NCBI GenBank assembly: GCA_020724025.1
Contig: DYHU01000034.1
Span: 1 to 20,475, forward strand
Length of the DNA: 20,475 bases
Reading direction: 5' to 3'
DNA from: Syntrophorhabdus sp.
Lineage (GTDB): Bacteria; Desulfobacterota; BSN033; UBA1163
This document shows positions 1-6,567 of the stretch, one piece after another (position 1 is the stretch's first letter; every line of letters starts with the position of its first letter). The notes beneath the pieces are model-generated. The model was not told the origin of the DNA and made no database searches. It was given only the letters and a program-made list of their open reading frames with translations. A program made the translations under genes and the position numbers.

Positions 1-192
1 TTCACGACACCTCGCCGGTTTTCATCGGCGCTTTCGGACGTAGGTTCTAAAACAATTTAACACTACTTCTTCTATCAACCCTTTAGCCATTTCTGAAACC
101 AATGTTCTTGGAGGCACATTATGACTTGTGGCATGCGGGATTTGGGAAAAAAATACTTCCTTTTGTAATGTTGTTTTTGGAATTTTCCGTGA

Positions 193-351
193 GGACGCTA
201 CATTAGAAGCGGAAATGGTGATCATAAGGACAAAGATCGATATTTCGAAAAGATTCAGAAGTTTAATGCCGTTAATATCGAGATGGGTTATAAACCAATT
301 TCGATTTTTTCACCGAGGGAGGTGACAACCTATGGCGGTCAGGGCAATTGA
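193..351 (+). pseudogene. unrecognised ORF remnant upstream of an antitoxin-like ORF
   Basis: An open stretch with no start codon, bounded on the left by an in-frame TGA at 190-192. It encodes a protein-like C-terminus that includes GDHKDKDRYFEKIQKF and ends MGYKPISIFSPREV...GQGN. The charged helix followed by a short beta-like strand and the S-P-R-E-V ending resembles C-termini of PIN-like toxins, but I cannot assign a family. It overlaps the next small ORF by 20 bp, a spacing common in two-gene toxin-antitoxin operons. The other frames over 1-192 contain no convincing protein, so the 5' part is either lost or frameshifted. Nothing else is recognisable in bases 1-192 apart from a weak GC hairpin at 13-30. 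Confidence 0.3.
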
Positions 352-511
352 AATAGTTCGTAAGATCAGGGATAAGCACTATGAGGAGACCTAGGATCTT
401 TCAGTAGAAGAACAGATTAAATTTGTTAGGGAAAAAGCAAAAAGATTACAAGGAACACTCATGGAGAAACAGTCATTATCCATTAATGACAGAGTACGAA
501 AATCCACGTAA
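332..511 (+). pseudogene. small antitoxin-like ORF with in-frame TAG at codon 21
   Basis: A GGGAGG ribosome site lies 10-15 nt upstream of the ATG. The frame reads MAVRAIEIVRKIRDKHYEET, then TAG (392-394), then DLSVEEQIKFVREKAKRLQG and on to TAA at 509-511, 59 residues in all if read through. The pattern R-K-I-R-D-x-H-Y-E-E-T-x-D-L-S-x-E-E-x-I-x-F is one I associate with small, highly helical antitoxin-like or hypothetical proteins of deltaproteobacteria, where the interrupted position is usually lysine (AAG to TAG is one change). A point-mutated pseudogene is most likely, since TAG ends several intact genes nearby. Together with the upstream remnant it suggests a decayed two-gene cassette. 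From 512 to 706 I see no gene. Confidence 0.4.
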
Positions 512-706
512 CCTTAGAATCATCACCAACCTGGTAATTCCTGCTCTGACGAAAGACGCCTCGGCGGCATAATCTCTTTGCAGTGCAAATCCGCAAACCA
601 TGATGGGAATTTGGATTCACCCTTTGTAGGTGCTATACGGTATTTTTAAATCGATCCGATAATTTCTAATACATCTAATCCGGTGATGCTGTGCCTTTCG
701 GGTGAA

Positions 707-769
707 ACCCCGTTAGAAATTTCAGTCGTTGCGACTCGAAACCGAGCGGGGCATTATTTCTAACGGGGT
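707..769. repeat. REP-like palindromic element, copy 1
   Basis: A perfect 14-bp inverted repeat, ACCCCGTTAGAAAT (707-720) and ATTTCTAACGGGGT (756-769), encloses 35 bp. Inside are two overlapping small hairpins: AGTCG/CGACT (724-728/732-736) and CTCG/CGAG (735-738/743-746). The same termini recur at 8236-8361. The element covers the 3' end of the CheR-like gene and supplies its stop codon. No target-site duplication is obvious. Confidence 0.75.
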
Positions 770-1561
770 AAACTTCTGATAAATTTTTTCGGCCTGAAAA
801 ACCGGGACAAAGAGGGTGGGGTAGGTGAGCGGAGGGGCTTCATCCTTTCCGATCACCAGATACCCTTTCTCCTTCAGGCTGAAGGCAAGCTTTTTAAGGA
901 CCTTGATCTGGGATTCTTTTGAGAAGTAGGTAAAGGCCAAATTCCGGCAGAAGATGATGTCCATCCCTGGAAAGGGTTCTTCCTTAAGGATATTGTGCTT
1001 TCTAAATTCCACTCTCTCCCGGATAGCCCGATCAAGGACATAAAATTCATTTTCGACTCTGAAATAATTTTTAAAGATTCTGTCGGGAACTTCTTGGAGG
1101 CCGCTCTTTTTATAACGACCCTCTTTCGACCTCTCAATCATCTTTTCATCAATATCCGTGGCTAAGATGGAAAGACGAGTCTCTGGAAAACCGTTTTCAA
1201 ATTTTTCTTTCCATAATATCGAGAGACTGTATGGTTCTTCGCCACTGGCGCAGCCGATCGACCAGATCTTCAAATCACCTTTTTCTCTGCTTCTAAGGAT
1301 CGCTGGAAGGACAGAGGTTTCGAGGGTATCAAAGGCTTCCTTATCCCTGAAAAATCTTGAGATGGTGACAGTGAGGATCTTTGAGAGATGAACCTGTTCA
1401 GCGGGATCACTCTTAATTCTTGATAAATACTCCTCAAAATTGGGGAGACCCAATTGAGCTATTCTGCGCTCAACCTTTCTTTCAATTCCTCTCCTCTGAA
1501 AGGGCCGCCACTGAAGGCCAAGGAGTAAAGCAGTCTCTTTAAGAAATTCATCAAATTCCAT
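722..1561 (-). CDS. CheR-type SAM-dependent methyltransferase
   Basis: This 279-residue protein has the CheR architecture. A helical N-terminal domain (about 1-75) ends in the conserved TVTISRFFRD (64-73). A Rossmann methyltransferase domain follows, with the SAM loop GCASGEEPYSL (103-113), ATDID (134-138) and CRNLAFTYF (205-213) in place of the usual CRNVLIYF. CheR enzymes methylate glutamates of chemoreceptors, but no chemotaxis gene is nearby and this motif variant fits stand-alone family members, so the true substrate is uncertain. The start overlaps the end of the ogt gene by 11 bp and has AAAGG just upstream, so the two are probably co-transcribed. Roughly the last 15 residues (TPLEIMPRSVSSRND) are encoded inside the palindromic repeat at 707-769, so the native C-terminus was probably replaced when the repeat arrived. 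Confidence 0.88.
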   Translation of the reverse strand: MEFDEFLKETALLLGLQWRPFQRRGIERKVERRIAQLGLPNFEEYLSRIKSDPAEQVHLSKILTVTISRFFRDKEAFDTLETSVLPAILRSREKGDLKIWSIGCASGEEPYSLSILWKEKFENGFPETRLSILATDIDEKMIERSKEGRYKKSGLQEVPDRIFKNYFRVENEFYVLDRAIRERVEFRKHNILKEEPFPGMDIIFCRNLAFTYFSKESQIKVLKKLAFSLKEKGYLVIGKDEAPPLTYPTLFVPVFQAEKIYQKFTPLEIMPRSVSSRND

Positions 1562-2057
1562 GTGCCTTTTCGAAGTCCAACAACATTCTCTTTACTTTAA
1601 CTCCATGGCCAAAACCGCCCAGGCCGCCGTTGCTCTCGATCACTCGGTGACAGGGGACGATCAGGGGGATGGGATTACGACCATTGGAATTTCCAACAGC
1701 CCGGAAGGCCTTTGGATGGCCGATCGCATTGGCAATCTCTTTATAGGAACGCGTTTGGCCATAGGGAATTTTTTCCAGTGCGGACCATACTTTTTTCTGA
1801 AATGGGGTCCCTTTCATATCCAGTTTGCAGTCAAAACGCCGGAGCCTGCCTTCGAGATACTTCTTCAGTTGAGAGAGGACCCTTCGGTTCTTTCGATCAT
1901 CTCGGATAATCTCCCCGGGAAAACGTCCTTTCAATCCTTTTAAGAAAGCCTCCTCCGACTTGAGATAGTCGACCATACAAACCCCTTTCTCTGTGGAGGC
2001 AACAAACACCTTCTTCAACCATGGCGAATTAAACGAAGAATAATAGATCTTTCCCAT
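1551..2057 (-). CDS. ogt: methylated-DNA--protein-cysteine methyltransferase
   Basis: A 168-residue suicide DNA-repair protein that transfers the alkyl group from O6-alkylguanine to its own cysteine. The acceptor motif PCHRV lies at 135-139 (Cys136). It is preceded by the DNA-binding helix-turn-helix region RSYKEIANAIGHPKAFRAVG and followed by GGLGGFGHG. The length matches the Ogt/MGMT family with its small N-terminal domain. A strong GGGAGGAGA precedes the ATG. The gene lies just downstream of the DUF1786 gene, across a heptamer repeat, and overlaps the CheR-like gene, so it sits in the middle of the minus-strand run. Confidence 0.95.
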   Translation of the reverse strand: MGKIYYSSFNSPWLKKVFVASTEKGVCMVDYLKSEEAFLKGLKGRFPGEIIRDDRKNRRVLSQLKKYLEGRLRRFDCKLDMKGTPFQKKVWSALEKIPYGQTRSYKEIANAIGHPKAFRAVGNSNGRNPIPLIVPCHRVIESNGGLGGFGHGVKVKRMLLDFEKAHGI

Positions 2058-2082
2058 TCTCTCCTCCCTGATATCTATTTTT

Positions 2083-2117
2083 CTGCCTACTGCCTACTGC
2101 TTTCTGTCCTCTGTCTC
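2083..2117. repeat. heptamer array A (CTGCCTA-like, about 5 units)
   Basis: Consecutive 7-bp units begin at 2083, 2090, 2097, 2104 and 2111: CTGCCTA, CTGCCTA, CTGCTTT, CTGTCCT, CTGTCTC. CTG is kept at the same place in each, and a sixth start is visible at 2118. On the minus strand, the sense of the neighbouring genes, this reads as AGTAGGC-type repeats. The TAG stop of the DUF1786 gene (2096-2094) lies inside the array. Confidence 0.7.
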
Positions 2118-3140
2118 CTGGAATCTATAAAGGGCTGCTTTCACCAATCCCATGGGGCCGGTCATCATCGTATTTCCGCCGGGAGCGGCATAAGTAAATT
2201 GGAGGGATGTTTCCTTGAAAAGATCGCGGTTGGGGCCGGTGACCCGAACGGGTGCATCTCCAAGAAATGGAGTCAAGGTGATGACCCCATGGCCATTATC
2301 TTCATAGATCTCCTGTCTGTTCAATTCACCCCGGAAGAAGAGGCGGAGGTGATTCTCCAATTTCTCCGGAGTCAACTCATGGGTATGGTGTTCATAGAGT
2401 CCTTCGATCTTTCCATTGATCAGCAGGGCGGCAATGGTATGTCCGTTTCCGACATTGACGACCAGGGATGGCCCTTCTCTCTCGTCCATACATCCCAGAA
2501 TAGCAGAAAAAGAGGTATCCATCACCAGGATAGGTGATGAGGAGATTCTCCTCACTGCCTTCACGGCCGATTTCATCCGGAGATAACAGTCCGGGACCGA
2601 ACCTTCTATGAAGTGAAATGACTCTGGCCTGTTATCTTTTCGCAGCATCGCCTCCATCCGGTCGAAACGGAAAGTCCGGTCTGAGACCCCTTGGGGAGCC
2701 ACGCCGTGGTCCTGAACGGCTATGGCAATAACATCAAACTTAAAATCTTCTCCGAATTGGGTAAGGAAATGGCGAAGGAGGTCCAGATCGATCTCACGGA
2801 TCTCCAATTCATGAAAGTGGCCGGACGCTGGCTTCCCTCCCACTTCGATCCCCATTGATCTGACCTCATCTAAGTCATTTCGAATCGAATAGGCCGAAGA
2901 TTCGTCCATGGCCACCTGATAACCCTTCTTGAGGTGGCTGACAATGGCCCGTGTGAGCGATCCTCCTCCGATCGTGTCTCCATAGACATAGAGATCGCCT
3001 TCTATTTTTTTCAATCTTTCTGCAAGAATCCTCGAGGGGGTCGGCAGAACGAGACTGGTGCAATTTTCGATCTTTTTCTCCGAATCGAAAAGGAGAATAT
3101 CCTGTGTCCCCGCCCCAATATCAATCGCCAGTATTCTCAT
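2094..3140 (-). CDS. DUF1786 family protein
   Basis: A 348-residue protein beginning MRILAIDIGAGTQDILLFD. This is an actin/hexokinase-type phosphate-1 loop (D7-I-G-A-G-T-Q-D) characteristic of DUF1786, a family often labelled as a putative pyruvate-formate-lyase-activating protein without experimental support. Glycine-rich segments YGDTIGGGSLTRA, VVNVGNGHTIAALL and APGGNTMMTGPMG fit a further nucleotide-binding ASKHA fold. No radical-SAM CxxxCxxC motif is visible, so the activase name should not be taken literally. The final residues QETEDRKQ and the stop are encoded by heptamer array A, so the C-terminus has been extended or replaced by repeat sequence. A GGGAG lies only 2 nt from the ATG, so the start is slightly uncertain. 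Confidence 0.8.
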   Translation of the reverse strand: MRILAIDIGAGTQDILLFDSEKKIENCTSLVLPTPSRILAERLKKIEGDLYVYGDTIGGGSLTRAIVSHLKKGYQVAMDESSAYSIRNDLDEVRSMGIEVGGKPASGHFHELEIREIDLDLLRHFLTQFGEDFKFDVIAIAVQDHGVAPQGVSDRTFRFDRMEAMLRKDNRPESFHFIEGSVPDCYLRMKSAVKAVRRISSSPILVMDTSFSAILGCMDEREGPSLVVNVGNGHTIAALLINGKIEGLYEHHTHELTPEKLENHLRLFFRGELNRQEIYEDNGHGVITLTPFLGDAPVRVTGPNRDLFKETSLQFTYAAPGGNTMMTGPMGLVKAALYRFQETEDRKQ

Positions 3141-3169
3141 GGCTCCCGTGTCCGCGACCGTATGAGAGG

Positions 3170-3266
3170 GACAGTCCCGAATCTACGATTTCCCCCGTAC
3201 TTGATACGGGGTCCGTCCGTAATTCTGGGACAGTCCCCCACTGCCTACTGTTTACTGATCACTATC
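3170..3266. repeat. GGGACAGTCCC repeat pair plus heptamer array B
   Basis: Between rtcB and the DUF1786 gene, two copies of the near-palindrome GGGACAGTCCC lie near 3170-3180 and 3227-3237. They flank a CCCCGTA...TACGGGG-type hairpin that resembles one inside the 5662-5757 repeat. Abutting them is heptamer array B (3239-3266): CACTGCC, TACTGTT, TACTGAT, CACTATC. The rtcB stop codon (3264-3262) lies in the last unit. Confidence 0.6.
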
Positions 3267-4716
3267 CCTTGATCACTCCCATCGGCACCAGTTTGACCAC
3301 CTTCAGACTGATGCCTGCATGGTGAACCACATTCACCACATCATTGACATCTTTATAGGCATCGGGAATCTCTTCCTCGATCGTCCCCCGGCTTGCTCCC
3401 TTCACGATGATCCCCTTATCCTCCATCTCCCTCACCACTGCCCTTCCCTTTGCCGCCTTGATGGCCTGATGGCGGCTCATCACCCTTCCTGCTCCGTGAC
3501 AGGTGGAGCCGAAGGTCTCTCTCATCGCCTTTTCCGTCCCGATCAAAACATAGGAACATCTGCCCATGTCGCCGGGGATGAGGATAGGCTGACCGATGGA
3601 TCGGTAATCTTCCGGGATATCCCGATGGTTTGGAGGAAAGGCTCTTGTCGCTCCCTTTCTGTGGATACAGAGCTTCTTCTTCTCTCCGTTAACCGTATGG
3701 GTTTCGATCTTGGCGATGTTGTGGCAGACATCATAGATCAAATCGAGCTTTAAATCCCTTGGGCTCTTCCGCAAAACCTGTTCAAAGGTCTCCCTTACCC
3801 AATGGGTGATTATCTGCCGGTTGGTAAAGGCGAAGTTGGCCGCACAGGCCATGGCCTCCAGATACTTTTCCCCTTCCGGGGAGGAGATTGGCGCACAGCA
3901 GAGCTGCGGATCCGGGAGTTCGATGTGATATTTCCTGGCAGCATCCATCATCAAACGGATGTAATCATCGCATACCTGGTGCCCCAACCCTCTTGAACCC
4001 GTGTGGACGAGGACGGTCACCTGATCCTTCCATAACCCCAATGTTCGGGCAATGGACTCATCGAAGACCTCGGCCACATATCCAATCTCAACGAAGTGAT
4101 TCCCGGAACCTAACGTCCCTAATTGCGCTCTTCCCCTCTCCATTGCCTTCTCGGAAACACGACCCGGATCAGCCCCTTCGATACAACCTAGTTCCTCGAT
4201 ATGTTCGATATCCTCTGCTGTTCCGAAACCCCTCTCAACCGCCCATTTTGCCCCTTTTCTGAAAACTTGCTTCTGCTCCTCTCTATTCAGCTTCAGATCC
4301 TTTCGATGGGAGCCTACACCCGAGGGGATGTTGATAAAGAGGGCTTCTACCAGTTCCCTCATTCGCCCTTCGATCTCCTTGCGGCTCAGACCTGAGCGCA
4401 TCAGTCTTACGCCTCAGTTGATATCGTATCCCACCCCTCCGGGAGAGACGATCCCATCATTCAAATCGAAGGCGGCCACACCGCCAATGGGAAAACCATA
4501 TCCCCAGTGGATATCCGGCATTGCCAGGGAATAACCGATAATGCCCGGAAGCCAGGCGACATTGGCTACCTGTGCCAGACTCTGGTCTTTTCGGATATCC
4601 CCGAACATCCGTTCATCGGCATAGACGATGCCATCCGTCCTCATCTTCCCCTCACGAGGAATTCTCCACCGATAATCATCGATCTTCTGAACTTTGATTT
4701 TCTCTTCTTCTGTCAT
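3262..4716 (-). CDS. rtcB: RNA-splicing ligase RtcB, apparent selenoprotein (Sec101 encoded by TGA 4416-4414)
   Basis: RtcB joins RNA 2',3'-cyclic phosphate (or 3'-phosphate) ends to 5'-OH ends using GTP and Mn2+. Two consecutive same-frame ORFs (4716-4414 and 4401-3262) form one 484-residue protein, close to the archaeal-type length, split only by TGA at codon 101. The frame reads [23 protein letters not shown], and family members carry cysteine at that place. By spacing, D98 and Sec101 match P. horikoshii D95 and C98. H207 (GNHF), H238 (VHTGSRG) and H332 (DVCHN) match its H203, H234 and H329, and H407 (CHGAGR) matches the guanylated H404. No active-site residue is lost, which argues against decay. 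A SECIS-like hairpin follows the TGA. TAGGAG lies 8 nt before the ATG. The gene is downstream of archease, its known activator. Confidence 0.93.
4380..4416 (-). promoter_or_regulatory. UGA codon with bacterial SECIS-like stem-loop in rtcB
   Basis: In the mRNA the UGA (4416-4414) is followed by 21 nt and then the apical loop. The stem pairs UGC (4400-4398) with GCA (4382-4380), leaves one bulged C (4383), then pairs GCUCA (4397-4393) with UGAGC (4388-4384) around GGUC (4392-4389). The loop with its closing pair is AGGUCU, which I recall as identical to the SelB-binding loop of E. coli fdhF. The distance is within the range reported for bacterial SECIS elements. The loop codons force Ser-Gly-Leu at a position where RtcB proteins usually have other residues. 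Confidence 0.85.
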
Positions 4717-4728
4717 GGGACTTACTCC

Positions 4729-4791
4729 TATCGTTCATCGTTCATTGTTCATCGTCTACCGTCCGTCGTCCATCGTTCATCGCTTATTGTG
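4729..4791. repeat. heptamer array C (CATCGTT-like, 9 units)
   Basis: Nine consecutive 7-bp units run between archease and rtcB: TATCGTT, CATCGTT, CATTGTT, CATCGTC, TACCGTC, CGTCGTC, CATCGTT, CATCGCT, TATTGTG. On the transcribed strand the consensus is (A/G)ACGATG. The array ends 5 bp from the archease stop and runs up to the rtcB ribosome site. It therefore sits in the rtcB 5' leader if the genes are co-transcribed. Confidence 0.85.
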
Positions 4792-4796
4792 ATCCA

Positions 4797-5261
4797 TTAA
4801 AGATCCAGAATGATCTGCGCCCTCCAGCCCCCGTTCTCTTTTTTTACCTGAATCTGATGGTGCGTCGCCGCCTTCACCCCAGTTTTGATCACATGGACCC
4901 CCTCCTCAAACGGCTCTCCCTTTACCTTTGCCTTCAATCCTCCTTCTCCGACAACCTCCACTTTAAAGCTCTTGAATAAAAGGTTCTCCACATCGTGGAG
5001 ATAGAGAAGTTCGTTCAACCAGTCGACCATCAGCCGCTCCAGGCTCTCTCGCTTAAGTTCGATCCGCCTCTCCTCTTTTTGCCTTACCCTCTTTAAATCG
5101 GTGATGAGATGAAAGAAAGCTTCGCCCGCATTCTCAAAAAGCGTCTGGAGATCCTCACCATACACAATCAACCCTATATCTGCCGTGTGGTCCAGGATTT
5201 CAAAACGCTTTCTTCCCTTTTTGGCCTTCAGTCCTCCTTCAGAAGACGAACCGCAGATCAC
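4797..5261 (-). CDS. archease, activator of RtcB
   Basis: A 154-residue protein with the archease signature FEILDHTADIGL (HTADIG at 25-30), the internal segment MVDWLNELLYLHD, and the C-terminal pattern HVIKTGVKAATHHQIQV...IILDL. Archease is a small metal-binding protein that promotes guanylylation and multiple turnover of RtcB, and the adjacent rtcB gene fits that role exactly. The annotated ATG overlaps the TGA of the thioesterase gene (ATGA, 4 bp). The family usually starts close to the F-E-I-L-D-H-T motif, so the first ~18 residues (with GGLKAKKG) may be an extension or untranslated. No better ATG lies between. Confidence 0.93.
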   Translation of the reverse strand: MICGSSSEGGLKAKKGRKRFEILDHTADIGLIVYGEDLQTLFENAGEAFFHLITDLKRVRQKEERRIELKRESLERLMVDWLNELLYLHDVENLLFKSFKVEVVGEGGLKAKVKGEPFEEGVHVIKTGVKAATHHQIQVKKENGGWRAQIILDL

Positions 5262-5644
5262 CCGGACCTCTTCTTTTCTACCTTCTGGTTAAAATGCTCT
5301 TTCGAAACAAAAACCCGTTCATGTTCCCCCTCAGCCACCTTCTCCTTCTCATCATAGGCATCCACCAGAAAGAGAAGCCGATTCTTATGAACTTCCTTCA
5401 GGATGGCATGGCCCGTCACTTTCATGCCAAGAGGCGTAGCGGATAGGTGTTTGATCTTCACCTGGGTTCCGAGGCTCAACTGGTCGGGAGGAATAATATC
5501 CTGAATGGCATTGATCGCCGCTTCCTCCATCAGTTGAATCAGCCTCGGTGTGGAGAGAACATCAACAGAGATATTGCCCAACCGGCTCACCAGGTCCTCT
5601 TCCTTCACAATCATCTCAGCTTTTCCTATCAATCCCGGTATCAT
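5258..5644 (-). CDS. hotdog-fold acyl-CoA thioesterase, FlK-like
   Basis: A 128-residue single hotdog domain. It contains VLSTPRLIQLMEEAA (30-44) and LGTQVKIKHLSATPLGMKVTG (58-78, with the conserved histidine), typical of the fluoroacetyl-CoA thioesterase (FlK)-like family. The residues T32, E40 and H66 have exactly the spacing of the FlK catalytic triad T42, E50 and H76. Most family members are general acyl-CoA thioesterases, so fluoroacetyl-CoA specificity should not be assumed. AGGGGAG precedes the ATG, and the stop overlaps the archease start. An imported repeat lies immediately upstream (5662-5757), and no clear promoter was recognised. Confidence 0.82.
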   Translation of the reverse strand: MIPGLIGKAEMIVKEEDLVSRLGNISVDVLSTPRLIQLMEEAAINAIQDIIPPDQLSLGTQVKIKHLSATPLGMKVTGHAILKEVHKNRLLFLVDAYDEKEKVAEGEHERVFVSKEHFNQKVEKKRSG

Positions 5645-5661
5645 CTCGACTCCCCTGCATC

Positions 5662-5757
5662 TGTCATTCCCGCCCCGTATCAGGTACGGGGTAAACTCCG
5701 GCGGGAATCCAGAGGGATTTCGAAAATAACTGGATTCCTGCTTTCACAGGAATGACA
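5662..5757. repeat. MITE/REP-like palindromic element with TGTCATTCC ends
   Basis: Terminal inverted repeat TGTCATTCC (5662-5670) and GGAATGACA (5749-5757). It encloses a CCCCGTA/TACGGGG hairpin (5673-5679/5685-5691) and a GGAATCCAG/CTGGATTCC hairpin (5704-5712/5730-5738). It lies in the 172-bp gap between the ferritin-like gene and the thioesterase gene. This type of GTCATTCC...GGAATGAC element is widespread in bacterial genomes. Nothing else is seen in 5758-5816. Confidence 0.75.
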
Positions 5758-5816
5758 ACCCCATCAACTACTCTATTTGCAGTAGTTTCTCAAAACGCCA
5801 AACTGATACCAAACGT

Positions 5817-6266
5817 TCAGAACTCGGTCAAAATCTCATCATCATAAATCTTTTCCAATCTCTCTTTATGGGTTGACTCTTCCTGGGCGAGGATCAGCAA
5901 CAATTTCTTCAGATTTGAATCTGTGACCAGTTTTGCTGTGGAGGTATAAAGCTTCTGGGACTTCTCTTCATTCTTAATCGCCATCCGGAGAAGTTCCTCA
6001 TAGGTTAACTCCGGACCGAAAGGGATATCTTCGATCCTCTCGCTTATCCCCAATCCCTTGGTCTCTTTTATTTTCATTTGGCTGATTTTTTTTAAATCAA
6101 ACTTCTCAAGCTTCCTCTTATGTTTTTCCTCTTCTGCGGCCAATTCCTCAAAGAGTTTCTTGACTCCGGGGCTCGCCCGGTCTGCTGCGATTCTGTAAGC
6201 GGTTGCCGCATCAGCCTCTTTCCGGATGGCAAATCTCAAAATCTCTTCCAAGCTATTCAGTCTCAT
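5817..6266 (-). CDS. ferritin-like (rubrerythrin-type) diiron domain protein
   Basis: A 149-residue protein made of two similar helical hairpins. Each carries an E near its start (SLEEILRFAIRKEADAATAY; TYEELLRMAIKNEEKSQKLY) and an E-E-x-x-H segment (LAAEEEKHKRKLE; LAQEESTHKERLE). This is the four-helix ferritin-like layout of rubrerythrin-related proteins, with the carboxylate and histidine ligands for a diiron site. No rubredoxin CxxC domain is present, so it is not a full rubrerythrin. A role in iron or peroxide handling under anaerobic conditions is a family-level inference. GGAGGAGG lies 8 nt before the ATG, and the gene overlaps the upstream DUF2007-like gene by 14 bp. Confidence 0.88.
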   Translation of the reverse strand: MRLNSLEEILRFAIRKEADAATAYRIAADRASPGVKKLFEELAAEEEKHKRKLEKFDLKKISQMKIKETKGLGISERIEDIPFGPELTYEELLRMAIKNEEKSQKLYTSTAKLVTDSNLKKLLLILAQEESTHKERLEKIYDDEILTEF

Positions 6267-6504
6267 CTTTTACCTCCTCCCGAAAAAACATCTTCACTTC
6301 AGCGATGACCCTCTCTGCCTCATCGCAAAATTCTTCCGGAACCATGATCCTTCCCCATCCCTTCTGGGGAAGGTAGAGCCCATCGTATGCCGTATCGAGG
6401 AAGGATTTGATCATATATGGAATCCCCGCCTCCTTCAAGGCCTGAGATACCCTGTCTCCCTCAAACCGGTTCTCAATTACCCCTGTCTTTACCCATCGTG
6501 TCAT
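6253..6504 (-). CDS. DUF2007-like small protein
   Basis: An 83-residue protein with the DUF2007 pattern: an N-terminal strand, ALKEAGIPYMIKS, a loop ending GLYLPQKGWGRIMVPEEF, then a helix CDEAERVIAEVKMFF. DUF2007 is annotated as a putative signal-transducing fold, sometimes fused to zinc ribbons. No biochemical function is established. It overlaps the ferritin-like gene by 14 bp, which suggests translational coupling and a shared job. It is the first gene of the minus-strand run and is divergent from the HTH-cupin gene at 6692. Confidence 0.7.
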   Translation of the reverse strand: MTRWVKTGVIENRFEGDRVSQALKEAGIPYMIKSFLDTAYDGLYLPQKGWGRIMVPEEFCDEAERVIAEVKMFFREEVKDETE

Positions 6505-6567
6505 CTCTTCACTCTCTTTTTATTATATAATGAAAAGGCAATAAGCCAAAGAAAATATTTAGACTCT

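Noticed and set aside
13..30. GC hairpin at the left edge as a possible tRNA or terminator
   Set aside because: Only 5 bp, no T-run, and no tRNA features around it.
22..225. Minus-strand ORF of 67 codons at the left edge
   Set aside because: No ribosome site or recognisable domain, and it overlaps the plus-strand remnant. Cannot be supported.
3319..3753. Plus-strand ORF of 144 codons opposite rtcB
   Set aside because: Antisense shadow of a strongly conserved gene, with no recognisable domain.
4414..4416. Reading rtcB as a pseudogene or as two separate genes split by a stop codon
   Set aside because: The TGA is exactly at the catalytic Cys codon, every other active-site residue is intact, the frame is unbroken, and a SECIS-like hairpin follows. 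Recoding explains this better than decay.
4729..4791. CRISPR array
   Set aside because: Units are contiguous 7-mers with no spacers, and no cas gene is present.
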